Shown piece after piece: positions 1 to 7,807 of a stretch of 7,807 nucleotides of DNA. A program made the translations under genes and the position numbers. The first letter of the stretch is position 1. The number at the start of each line of letters is the position of its first letter. Origin of the DNA: Pseudomonadota bacterium. Lineage in GTDB: Bacteria; Pseudomonadota; Gammaproteobacteria; Burkholderiales; Burkholderiaceae_C. Where the stretch lies: NCBI GenBank assembly GCA_030918015.1, contig JAUPTP010000087.1:1-7807 (forward strand), given 5' to 3'. Below the pieces are notes generated by a model. That model was not told where the DNA came from. It did not search any database and saw only the letters and a list, made by a program, of their open reading frames with translations.

Positions 1-772
1 CCGCCACACGCACCAGGATGGAGGTCCAGAAAGGCACCAGCACCAGAATCATCAGCACGTTGGCTTTGCGCTCGGGCAAGGTGGAGAGCCAGTAGGCCAG
101 CGGGTAGGCCAGCAGCAGGCACAGCACCGTGACCACCGCGGAGATGCTGAAGGTGCGCAGCAGGATCTTGCCGAAGACCGCCTGCTCGGCCGGCATGGCC
201 TCGATGTGGCCGGCCGCGTCGCGGCGCAGGTCGACCGCGGCGAGCAGATAGTCGGGCGTCCAGCGGCTGGCGTTCTTGGCGATCGCCTGCCAGTAGAGCG
301 CCTCGCCCCAGCGCGCGTCGACCTCGAGCAGGCGCTCGCGCGTCTGCTCGGGGCTCAGGCCCTCGCCCAGGGGCAGCGCCCGGTAGGTCTTCATGACCAG
401 CGAGCGCGCGCCCGGCACCTCGGAGTTGAGCCGGCGCGCCAGCGTGCCGGCCTGCGCGCTGTCGGGCAGCGCGCCCAGGTCGCGCGCCAGGCCGACGAAG
501 GCCGCTGGCGGCGGCAGGTCCTGGCGGTTCCAGCCCGCCAGGGCCTCGCCGGTGTGCACCAGCACGTCGGCCACCTCCGGGTTCTCGACCGCGCGCTTGA
601 GCAGCGCGCCGATCGGCACCAGGAAGGTCAGCAGCAGGAAGACCAGCAGCGGCAGCGTCAGGCTGGCGGCGGTCAGCTTGCGGCGCCGCTCGGCGCGCTG
701 CAGCGCGCGGGCAAGGTCCTGGCCGCCCGCGCGGGCGGAGGCAGCATGGTCGTCGAGGGCGAGGCTGTGCAT
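1..772 (-). CDS. ABC importer inner-membrane permease, PotB/YdcU type (3' end beyond window)
   Basis: This is one of the two membrane subunits expected for a spermidine/putrescine-class ABC importer. 257 codons are visible and the C-terminal part lies beyond the left edge. Seen in the sequence: a charged cytoplasmic N-terminus, a first membrane segment near residues 35-57, a hydrophilic and presumably periplasmic stretch of about 140 residues (58-198), a second membrane segment near 205-230, and a third starting about 240 with LVPFWTSILVRVA, a signature I recognise from PotB-family permeases. The EAA loop that contacts the ATPase would be outside the window. The ATG at 772 is the only usable start: the binding-protein stop codon is in frame 60 nt upstream with no other start codon between. 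I see no strong Shine-Dalgarno. It is third in the minus-strand operon after the ATPase and binding protein. The first periplasmic loop is longer than I expect for classical PotB, though longer family members exist. Confidence 0.87.
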   Translation of the reverse strand, partial: MHSLALDDHAASARAGGQDLARALQRAERRRKLTAASLTLPLLVFLLLTFLVPIGALLKRAVENPEVADVLVHTGEALAGWNRQDLPPPAAFVGLARDLGALPDSAQAGTLARRLNSEVPGARSLVMKTYRALPLGEGLSPEQTRERLLEVDARWGEALYWQAIAKNASRWTPDYLLAAVDLRRDAAGHIEAMPAEQAVFGKILLRTFSISAVVTVLCLLLAYPLAYWLSTLPERKANVLMILVLVPFWTSILVRVA

Positions 773-832
773 GGTGTCGATCGGACGGGAACTCGGGAAG
801 TGCGGGCGAGGGCGGTGCGCGCGAAAGGACGC

Positions 833-1873
833 TTACTGGGCGGCCCAGGCGGCGAAGCGCTTCTCCAGCGCCTCGCCCTGGTCGGCCCAGAAGGTGATGT
901 CGAACTTCAGCGCGTCCTTCGAGTTGGCCGGCGAGGTCGGCAGCAGCGCCAGGGTCTTGGCGTCGAGCTTGGCCAGGGCCTTGTTGTTGGTCGGGCCGTA
1001 GGAGATCTGCTTGGCGTACTCGGCCTGGGCCTCGGGCTGCGAGGCGGCGGTGATGAACTTCATCGCCAGGTCCTTGTTGGGCGTGCCCTTCGGGATGACC
1101 CAGTAGTCCAGGTCATAGATGCCGCCGGTCCAGCTGATCTTCAGGTTCTTGCCTTCGCGCTGCGCGGCGTCGATGCGGCCGTTGTAGGCGGTGGCCATCA
1201 CCACGTCGCCGGCGACCAGGAACTGCGGCGGCTGCGCGCCGGCCTCCCACCACTGGATCGAGGGCTTGAGCTCGCTCATCTTCTTGAACGCGCGCTCGGC
1301 GCCCGAGGGCGTGCCCAGCACCTTGTAGACGTCCTTCGACGGCACGCCGTCGGCCATCAGCGCGAACTCGAGGTTGTAGCGCGCGCCCTTGCGCATGCCG
1401 CGCTTGCCGGCGAACTTCTTGGTGTCCCAGAAGTCGGCCCAGGTCTTGGGGCCGTCCTTGAGCTTGTCGCCGTTGTAGGCCATGACGGTGGACCACACGA
1501 AGATGCCGACCGCGCATTCCTGCACCGCCGCCGGCTGGAAGTCGGCCTTGTTGCCGACCTTGGCCCAGTCGATCTTCTCGAACAGGCCCTCGTCGCAGCC
1601 GCGCGCCGCATCCGGGCTCTCGACCTCGACCAGGTCCCAGGTCACCTTCTTCGTCTCGACCATGGCCTTGATCTTGGCCTGCTCGCCGTTGTATTCGACG
1701 CCGACGATCTTGGTGCCGGTGGCCTTCTCGAAGGGCTCGACATAGGCCTTCTTCTGCGCGTTGCCGTTGGCGCCGCCGAAGTTGACGACGGTCAGCTGGC
1801 TCTGCGCGAGCGCCGAGCCGGCCAGCAGCGAGGCCGCGGCGGCCACGACCAGGGAAACGGTAGCGTTCTTCAT
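833..1873 (-). CDS. Periplasmic substrate-binding protein of polyamine/GABA-type ABC importer (PotD/YdcS family)
   Basis: 346 residues. It captures the substrate in the periplasm and delivers it to the permeases. Seen: a signal peptide with MKN start, hydrophobic core at residues 5-22 and an ALA|QS cleavage site after residue 23. There is no lipobox cysteine, so the protein should be soluble. The mature N-terminus (LTVVNFGGANG) and the later WDLVEVESPDA, MAYNGD, TWADFWD and DLDYWVIPKGT stretches are typical of the PotD-like binding-protein family. The longer open frame upstream is rejected in favour of the ATG at 1873, because only this start gives a clean signal peptide and it has AGGA 9 nt upstream. 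It follows the ATPase gene by 83 nt and precedes the permease by 60 nt, consistent with one transcript. Substrate is not readable from the sequence. Putrescine, GABA or another short amine are candidates, GABA being favoured by the control element shared with gabT. Confidence 0.9.
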   Translation of the reverse strand: MKNATVSLVVAAAASLLAGSALAQSQLTVVNFGGANGNAQKKAYVEPFEKATGTKIVGVEYNGEQAKIKAMVETKKVTWDLVEVESPDAARGCDEGLFEKIDWAKVGNKADFQPAAVQECAVGIFVWSTVMAYNGDKLKDGPKTWADFWDTKKFAGKRGMRKGARYNLEFALMADGVPSKDVYKVLGTPSGAERAFKKMSELKPSIQWWEAGAQPPQFLVAGDVVMATAYNGRIDAAQREGKNLKISWTGGIYDLDYWVIPKGTPNKDLAMKFITAASQPEAQAEYAKQISYGPTNNKALAKLDAKTLALLPTSPANSKDALKFDITFWADQGEALEKRFAAWAAQ

Positions 1874-1898
1874 GACGAGAGATCCTCTGTGAGAGAGC

Positions 1899-1922
1899 GG
1901 AAGGGGCGGAAGGGGCGGAAGG
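1899..1922. repeat. 9-bp tandem repeat in the ATPase-binding protein gap
   Basis: The unit GGAAGGGGC occurs twice in full, followed by GGAAGG (2.7 copies). It sits in a purine-rich tract on the plus strand, so the operon mRNA is C/U-rich here. It lies about 25 nt upstream of the binding-protein start codon and does not include its Shine-Dalgarno (about 1883-1888). Such a short array may simply be slippage, or it may keep the leader unstructured. Confidence 0.75.
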
Positions 1923-1956
1923 AAACGGGGTCGGGGCGAGGGCGCGGTCGGGCGCC

Positions 1957-3039
<1,083 letters not shown>

Positions 3040-3123
3040 CGTCTTCGGGTGCTCGGGTGTGGATCGGGGTGGTGCTCGACGCGGGGCGCGGCGGACAAGG
3101 GGTCCGTGCTGCAGGACGCCCGG

Positions 3124-3152
3124 ACTGTAGGAGGGGGCTTGTCGCGACAACA
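3124..3152 (-). promoter_or_regulatory. Predicted sigma70-type promoter of the transporter operon
   Basis: On the minus strand, -10 TACAGT (3129-3124) lies 17 nt after a poor -35, TGTTGT (3152-3147). The main support is comparative: the -10 sits exactly 21 nt from the nearest operator half-site, as the TAGAGT box does before gabT. Transcription would start near 3117, leaving a leader of about 78 nt. The weak -35 overlapping an operator site suggests an activator-dependent promoter. Confidence 0.6.
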
Positions 3153-3206
3153 TGCACAGACAGGGCCCGGTGCCGACGCACTGTGCAGGTGGTACCGCCT
3201 GTACAG
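3151..3206. promoter_or_regulatory. Three-site operator array A, predicted MocR/GabR-type regulator binding region
   Basis: On the plus strand: CATGCACAG (3151-3159), 21 nt, CTGTGCAG (3181-3188), 10 nt, CTGTACAG (3199-3206). The same three blocks with the same spacers recur at 5004-5059, next to gabT and the regulator gene. Each block is a near-palindrome around TGYRCA. The first two form an exact 7-bp inverted repeat (TGCACAG/CTGTGCA), and blocks two and three flank a GGTACC-centred near-palindrome. Multi-half-site operators suit dimeric MocR proteins; B. subtilis GabR is known to bind two ATACCA direct repeats. That the protein at 5105-6559 binds here is inference. Confidence 0.72.
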
Positions 3207-3338
3207 ACTTGCCCTCTGTTCAAGAGCGGTGCGGCATGTCTTGCACTGGTGCGGTGCATGCCCCGAAAAGAGGCTCGAGCGGGCAAAGACCCGGTCGGAA
3301 TCGTTTGCAGTGCGGCGGAAATGCTGTAAATCCGTGCC

Positions 3339-3350
3339 GATGAGCTCATC
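3339..3350. repeat. 12-bp perfect palindrome
   Basis: GATGAGCTCATC reads identically on both strands. It lies 14 bp from the inverted repeat at 3365-3386 and about 130 bp upstream of operator array A relative to the transporter operon. It could be a binding site for a dimeric protein or chance; no second copy was noticed in the window. Confidence 0.5.
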
Positions 3351-3364
3351 CCGACCACAGCAAG

Positions 3365-3386
3365 GGGCAGAAATTTTTTTCTGCCC
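3365..3386. repeat. Inverted repeat with 9-bp stem and 4-nt T loop
   Basis: GGGCAGAAA (3365-3373) and TTTCTGCCC (3378-3386) are perfectly complementary around TTTT. As RNA from either strand it would form a hairpin. Neither strand has a T-run directly after the stem (plus: GCCCCGCG; minus: CTTGCTG), so it is not a standard intrinsic terminator. It could still act as a 3' stabilising hairpin or pause element for minus-strand gabT transcripts about 240 nt past the stop codon. Confidence 0.55.
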
Positions 3387-3496
3387 GCCCCGCGATGTTG
3401 CAGGAAATCGACAGCCGTCGCGCCCGCGGCGCGCACTGTCCTGGCCTGGAGCAGACGAGGTGATTCTGCTTTTCTTGCAATTAAGCACTAACAGCT

Positions 3497-3526
3497 TTGA
3501 ATTGCTGGGCCTGAAACCACGATAAA
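3497..3526 (+). promoter_or_regulatory. Promoter-like -35/-10 pair pointing toward the gabT 3' end
   Basis: TTGAAT (3497-3502), 18 nt, GATAAA (3521-3526), within the AT-richest part of the intergenic region. No plus-strand gene follows before 5105, so any product would be a non-coding or antisense transcript entering the 3' end of gabT. Weak evidence; such pairs arise by chance in AT-rich DNA. Confidence 0.25.
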
Positions 3527-3562
3527 AGCGCCCCACGGAACCCTCATCCCAAACTCCAGAGC

Positions 3563-3582
3563 CTCCCGGCTGAAGCCGGAAG
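3563..3582 (-). terminator. Small hairpin about 40 nt after gabT, possible weak terminator
   Basis: On the minus-strand RNA, CTTCCGGC pairs with GCCGGGAG around a UUCA loop (8 bp including one G-U pair). The G-U pairing favours folding of the gabT transcript over its complement. No U-tract follows, so intrinsic termination would be inefficient. Read-through from gabT toward the transporter genes, which lie on the same strand, remains possible. Confidence 0.3.
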
Positions 3583-3623
3583 TCTTGAAAAAGGAAAGCG
3601 GGTTGGGGGCGCTCCCTGGCCGC

Positions 3624-4928
3624 TCAGGCCGTCGCGTCGAAGCAGTCCGACAGCACTGCCAGGCCTTCGTCGAGCAGGGCATCGGAGGCGGTCAGCGGCA
3701 CCAGGATGCGGATGACATTGGCGTACACGCCGCACGACAGCAGGATCAGGCCGCGGCGCAAGGCTTCCGCGACGATGCGGCGGGTGCGGTCGGCGTCCGG
3801 ACGGGCCAGGTCACCGTCGGTGAACAGCTCGATGGCGATCATCGCGCCGGGGCCGCGGATGTCGCCGATCGCGCTGTGGCGTTCGGCGATCTGCTTCAGG
3901 CCGGCCTTCAGGTGCTCGCCCACGGCCTGGCTGCGCGCGAGCAGGCTTTCCTTCTCGAAGGTGTCGATCACCGCCAGCGCGGCGGCGCAGGCCAGCGGGT
4001 TGCCGGAGTAGGTGCCGCCCAGGCCGCCCGGGGCGGAGGCATCCATCACCTCGGCGCGGCCGATGATCGCCGACAGCGGGAAGCCGCCGCCCAGCGACTT
4101 GGCCATCGTGATGATGTCCGGGGCGACGCCGGCCTGCTCGAACCAGCTTTCGCAGGCCAGCCAGCGGCCGGTGCGGCCGGCGCCGGTCTGCACCTCGTCG
4201 GCGATCAGCAGGATGCCGTGGCGGTCGCACAGTTCGCGCAGCGCCTTGATGAAGTCGATCGGGGCCTCGTAGAAGCCGCCTTCGCCCTGCACAGGCTCCA
4301 GGATGATCGCCGCCACGCGCGAGGGCTCGACGTCGTACTTGAACAGCGCCTCGATCGAGGCCAGCGAATCGGCGGTGCTCACACCGTGCAGCGCGCAGGG
4401 GAACTTGGCGTGGTAGACCTCGGCCGGGAAGGGGCCGAAGCCGACCTTGTACGGCACGACCTTGCCGGTCAGCGCCATGCCCATCATGGTGCGGCCGTGG
4501 AAGCCGCCGCCGAAGGCGATGACACCTGAGCGCTTGGTGTAGGCGCGCGCGACCTTGACCGCGTTCTCGACCGCCTCGGCGCCGGTGGTCATGAAGAAGC
4601 TCTTCTTGGCGAAGGCGCCCGGCGCCATCGTGTTCAGGCGCTCGGCCAGCTCGACATAGGGCTCGTAGGCCAGCACCTGGAAGCAGGTGTGCGAGTAGCG
4701 GTCGAGCTGGGCCTTGACCGCCTCGACCAGCGCCGGGTGACGGTGGCCGGTGTTGAGCACCGCGATGCCGCCGGCGAAGTCGATCAGGCGACGGCCCTCG
4801 ACATCCCAGACCTCGGCGTTCTCGGCCCGGTCGACGAAGATCTCGTGGGCCTGGCCCAGCCCGACGGGCAGGGCGGCGCGGCGGCGGGCCATCAGGGCGG
4901 CGTTGGTCAGGTTGGGTTCGCGTTGCAT
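3624..4928 (-). CDS. gabT: 4-aminobutyrate aminotransferase (GABA:2-oxoglutarate)
   Basis: 434 residues, about the usual length of this class III PLP enzyme. It moves the amino group of GABA to 2-oxoglutarate, giving succinate semialdehyde and glutamate, in the cytoplasm. Seen: GGIAVLNTGH (residues 53-62, including the Ile that shapes the GABA site in E. coli GabT), TTGAEAVENA (114-123, phosphate binding), HGRT with Arg146, LEPVQGEGG with Glu211 (the Glu that pairs with the active-site Arg), LIADEVQTGAGRTG with Asp244 (pyridine nitrogen) and Gln247, and the Schiff-base lysine Lys277 in MAKSLGGGFPL. All key residues are intact. The start at 4928 has AGGA 10 nt upstream and matches family N-termini. 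It is divergent from the regulator with 176 nt between. Close relatives act on 5-aminovalerate (DavT), so broader omega-amine use is possible. No succinate-semialdehyde dehydrogenase gene is in the window. Confidence 0.9.
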   Translation of the reverse strand: MQREPNLTNAALMARRRAALPVGLGQAHEIFVDRAENAEVWDVEGRRLIDFAGGIAVLNTGHRHPALVEAVKAQLDRYSHTCFQVLAYEPYVELAERLNTMAPGAFAKKSFFMTTGAEAVENAVKVARAYTKRSGVIAFGGGFHGRTMMGMALTGKVVPYKVGFGPFPAEVYHAKFPCALHGVSTADSLASIEALFKYDVEPSRVAAIILEPVQGEGGFYEAPIDFIKALRELCDRHGILLIADEVQTGAGRTGRWLACESWFEQAGVAPDIITMAKSLGGGFPLSAIIGRAEVMDASAPGGLGGTYSGNPLACAAALAVIDTFEKESLLARSQAVGEHLKAGLKQIAERHSAIGDIRGPGAMIAIELFTDGDLARPDADRTRRIVAEALRRGLILLSCGVYANVIRILVPLTASDALLDEGLAVLSDCFDATA

Positions 4929-4976
4929 CGGGCAGAGGTCCTGGCAGTGAGTCGGGGTCGGGGATCGAAGGCTTCG

Positions 4977-5005
4977 ACTCTAGGGGCGCGATCCGGCAGG
5001 GACCA
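4977..5005 (-). promoter_or_regulatory. Predicted gabT promoter
   Basis: On the minus strand, TAGAGT (4982-4977) lies 17 nt after a poor -35, TGGTCC (5005-5000). Expected start of transcription is near 4970, leaving a leader of about 42 nt before the ATG at 4928. The -10 lies 21 nt from the nearest half-site of array B, which matches the spacing before the transporter genes. The -35 overlaps the end of that half-site, the arrangement expected for an activator that touches RNA polymerase. Confidence 0.6.
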
Positions 5006-5059
5006 TGTACAGCCGGCGCGATCGGCTCGCGCACTGTGCAGGCGCGGGCACCGGTACAG
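5004..5059. promoter_or_regulatory. Three-site operator array B between gabT and the regulator gene
   Basis: On the plus strand: CATGTACAG (5004-5012), 21 nt, CTGTGCAG (5034-5041), 10 nt, CGGTACAG (5052-5059). Blocks and spacers match array A at 3151-3206 in order, orientation and length. The middle block is identical in both with shared flanks (GCACTGTGCAGG); the outer blocks differ by one base each. The 21- and 10-nt spacers are largely unrelated in sequence, so the match is not simply a recent duplication. The position between divergent genes suits control of gabT and of the regulator itself. Confidence 0.75.
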
Positions 5060-5064
5060 CCGAG

Positions 5065-5093
5065 GTGATGGACCCGGCGCGCGGCGCTAGACT
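5065..5093 (+). promoter_or_regulatory. Predicted promoter of the MocR-type regulator, near-leaderless
   Basis: TAGACT (5088-5093) is a fair -10, with GTGATG (5065-5070) 17 nt upstream as a weak -35. The expected start near 5100 leaves only about 5 nt before the ATG at 5105, and no Shine-Dalgarno precedes that ATG, so the mRNA is probably leaderless or nearly so. The -35 begins 6 nt from the third half-site of array B, so bound regulator could interfere with polymerase here. Confidence 0.5.
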
Positions 5094-5104
5094 CGGCCTC
5101 AGCC

Positions 5105-6559
5105 ATGTTCACCCTTCAGCCCCAGTCCTCCATCCCGCTGGTCACCCAGATCGTCGACGGCCTGCGCCGCCTGATCGACGACGGTGCCCTGCGTGCCGGC
5201 ACCAAGGTGCCCTCGATCCGCCAGTTCGCCCATGCGCACGAGGTCAGCGTCTTCACCGTCGTCGAGGCCTATGACCGCCTGGTCGCGCTCGGCTATCTGG
5301 TCTCGCGGCCGCATTCGGGCTTCTTCGTGCGCAAGCGCGCGGCGGTCGAGAACCGCGAGTCCGGTCCGCCCGGCCTGCCCGGCGGCGGCTACAGCTTCGA
5401 CTCGGCCTGGTACCTGCGCAAGATCTTCGAGAACCGCCACCTGTCGATGAAGGCCGGCTGCGGCTGGCTGCCGCACGAGTGGCTGTTCGAGGACGGCGTG
5501 CGCCGCAGCCTGCGCGCGCTGGCGGCCGACAGCATCGACCTCGGCGGCTATGGCGACCCCAAGGGCTTCCCGGCGCTGCGCGAGTTCATCCGCGACGCGA
5601 TGGCCGAGCAGGAGATCGCCATCGTGCCCGAGCAGGTGCTGCTGACGCAGGGCTCCAGCCAGGCGCTCGACCTGGCCGCGCGCCGGCTGGTGCGCGCCGG
5701 AGACGCGGTGCTGGTCGACGATCCCGGCTACGCCAACCTGCTGTTCTCGCTGCGCTTCGCCGGTGCGAAGCTGGTGGGCGTGCCCCGCACGCCGCACGGC
5801 TACGACCTGCCCACGCTCGAGAAGCTCATCATCGAGCACCGTCCCAAGGTCTTCTTCACCCAGCCGCGCCTGCAGAGCCCGACCGGCTCGACCGCGCAGC
5901 TCGCGCACCTGCACCGGGTGCTGCAGCTGGCCGAGAAGCATGACTTCCTCGTCGTCGAGAACGACATCTATGTCGATCTGGATCCGGAGCCGCGCCCGTC
6001 GCTGGCCAGCCTGGACCAGCTCTCGCGGGTGATCTACGTCGGCAGCTATTCCAAGACCATCTCGCCCAACCTGCGGGTGGGCTATCTGGTGGCGCATCCG
6101 GACCTGATCGAGGACCTGGCGCAGCTGAAGATGATCTCGGGCCTGACCTCGTCGGAGTTCAGCGAGCGGCTGGTCTACGGCGCGCTCACCGAGGGGCGCT
6201 GGCGCAAGCACCTGAAGGCGCTGCGCGACCGCCTGGCCGAGGCGCACCAGCGGGTCGCGGGCCGGCTGGCGCGCCTGGGCTTCGAGATCTTCTCGGAGCC
6301 GAAGGCCGGCATGTTCCTGTGGGCGCGCCATCCGCAGCTGCCCGACGCCGGCGCGCTCTCCAACCAGGCCGCCGAGAGCGACATCATGCTCGGCCCCGGC
6401 CACCTGTTCACCGCCACGATGCAGCCCACCGCCTGGATCCGCTTCAACGTCGCCTTCTGCGGCGAGGAGCGCCTGTTCGACTTCCTGGCCGAGCGCATCC
6501 GCGCCGGCGGGCGCGACGGCGGCGACTCCGGCGACCGCCCCGAGGGCGAACTTCTATAA
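5105..6559 (+). CDS. MocR/GabR-family PLP-binding transcriptional regulator
   Basis: 484 residues. A GntR-type winged helix-turn-helix (about 10-78; VPSIRQFAHAHEVSVFTVVEAYDRL is the recognition region, GYLVSRPHSGFFV the wing) is joined by a linker (about 79-110) to a class I aminotransferase-like domain. Expected PLP contacts are present: QGSSQALDL (182-190), Asp287 and Tyr289 in VVENDIYVD, Schiff-base Lys317 in GSYSKTISPNLRVGY, and Arg446 in WIRFNVAF, the position that holds the substrate carboxylate in aminotransferases. Ser258 in LQSPTG replaces the Asn found there in aspartate aminotransferases. Members usually work as transcription factors that sense an amino compound through PLP chemistry. 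It is divergent from gabT, with a three-site array between, so control of gabT is the obvious guess. E. coli YdcR, a relative, also neighbours a YdcSTUV-type transporter. A GabR-like role is likely, but ligand and sign of regulation are unknown. Confidence 0.88.
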   Translation: MFTLQPQSSIPLVTQIVDGLRRLIDDGALRAGTKVPSIRQFAHAHEVSVFTVVEAYDRLVALGYLVSRPHSGFFVRKRAAVENRESGPPGLPGGGYSFDSAWYLRKIFENRHLSMKAGCGWLPHEWLFEDGVRRSLRALAADSIDLGGYGDPKGFPALREFIRDAMAEQEIAIVPEQVLLTQGSSQALDLAARRLVRAGDAVLVDDPGYANLLFSLRFAGAKLVGVPRTPHGYDLPTLEKLIIEHRPKVFFTQPRLQSPTGSTAQLAHLHRVLQLAEKHDFLVVENDIYVDLDPEPRPSLASLDQLSRVIYVGSYSKTISPNLRVGYLVAHPDLIEDLAQLKMISGLTSSEFSERLVYGALTEGRWRKHLKALRDRLAEAHQRVAGRLARLGFEIFSEPKAGMFLWARHPQLPDAGALSNQAAESDIMLGPGHLFTATMQPTAWIRFNVAFCGEERLFDFLAERIRAGGRDGGDSGDRPEGELL

Positions 6560-6560
6560 T
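6531..6560 (+). promoter_or_regulatory. Predicted alaS promoter overlapping the regulator stop codon
   Basis: A perfect TATAAT (6555-6560) includes the regulator's TAA stop (6557-6559). GCGACC (6531-6536), 18 nt upstream and inside the regulator's coding sequence, keeps the GAC core of a -35. Transcription would start near 6567, leaving a leader of about 50 nt. This gives alaS expression independent of the regulator gene. Confidence 0.6.
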
Positions 6561-6616
6561 CGAAAACTTTGCTCCGCTCACCCCAGGCCACCCGGCCAGC
6601 CGTCGAAAGCCCAAGG

Positions 6617-7807
<1,191 letters not shown>

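Larger units (their letters stand above)
3207..3623. other. Gene-free stretch between the array A and gabT stop codon
   Basis: About 417 bp with no open frame that looks like a protein. It lies downstream of gabT and upstream of the transporter promoter. It holds a 12-bp perfect palindrome, a 9-bp-stem inverted repeat with a T-rich centre, a plus-strand promoter-like pair and a small hairpin after gabT (all listed separately). Parts of 3365-3530 are clearly more AT-rich than the flanking genes. I recognise no tRNA, riboswitch or known small RNA. Confidence 0.6.

Noticed and set aside
3040..3153. Upstream ATG at 3153 as start of the ATPase
   Set aside because: It would add 38 low-complexity residues absent from the family and would begin upstream of the predicted transcription start near 3117.
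3233..3262. GGCATG...CATGCC inverted repeat
   Set aside because: Only 6-bp arms with an 18-nt gap, easily due to chance; not matched near gabT.
4287..4294. Another CTGCACAG inside gabT
   Set aside because: Isolated 8-mer in coding sequence (Leu-Val-Gln region of LEPVQG) with no partner blocks at the 10- or 21-nt spacing; chance match.
5099..6403. Minus-strand open frame of 434 codons opposite the regulator
   Set aside because: Mirror frame of the MocR-type gene, low-complexity composition, no motifs.

Overview
The window is high-GC bacterial chromosome. Protein sequences (AlaRS, GabT, a PotABCD/Ydc-type transporter) and the compact layout suggest a betaproteobacterium of the order Burkholderiales. 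That placement rests on recognised protein character and base composition only. I see no mobile element, CRISPR array, rRNA or tRNA.

Layout: positions 1-3039, minus strand, hold a polyamine/GABA-type ABC importer read in the order ATPase (1957-3039), periplasmic binding protein (833-1873), first permease (1-772, cut by the window edge). Positions 3040-3623 are a long intergenic stretch holding the transporter's promoter and several palindromes. Positions 3624-4928, minus strand, encode 4-aminobutyrate aminotransferase (gabT). Divergent from it at 5105-6559, plus strand, is a MocR/GabR-type regulator: a winged helix fused to a PLP-binding aminotransferase domain. Then alaS (alanyl-tRNA synthetase) starts at 6617 and runs off the right edge. 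It has its own promoter, whose -10 overlaps the regulator's stop codon.

The main result is a control element that occurs twice with the same internal geometry. Read on the minus strand it is CTGTAC(A/C)G, 10 nt, CTGCACAG, 21 nt, CTGT(G/A)CATG, 21 nt, then a TA(C/G)AGT -10 box. One 83-bp copy (3124-3206) lies before the transporter ATPase gene. The other (4977-5059) lies before gabT, between it and the regulator. All four blocks and all three spacers match in length, although the spacer sequences have diverged. The simplest reading is a small regulon: the MocR-type protein senses an amine-derived ligand through PLP, binds three half-sites next to the -35 of both promoters, and coordinates uptake with transamination of GABA or a related amine. 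Its own near-leaderless promoter abuts the far side of the same array, so autoregulation is likely. The regulator-site pairing and the ligand are inference; the repeated architecture is read directly from the sequence.
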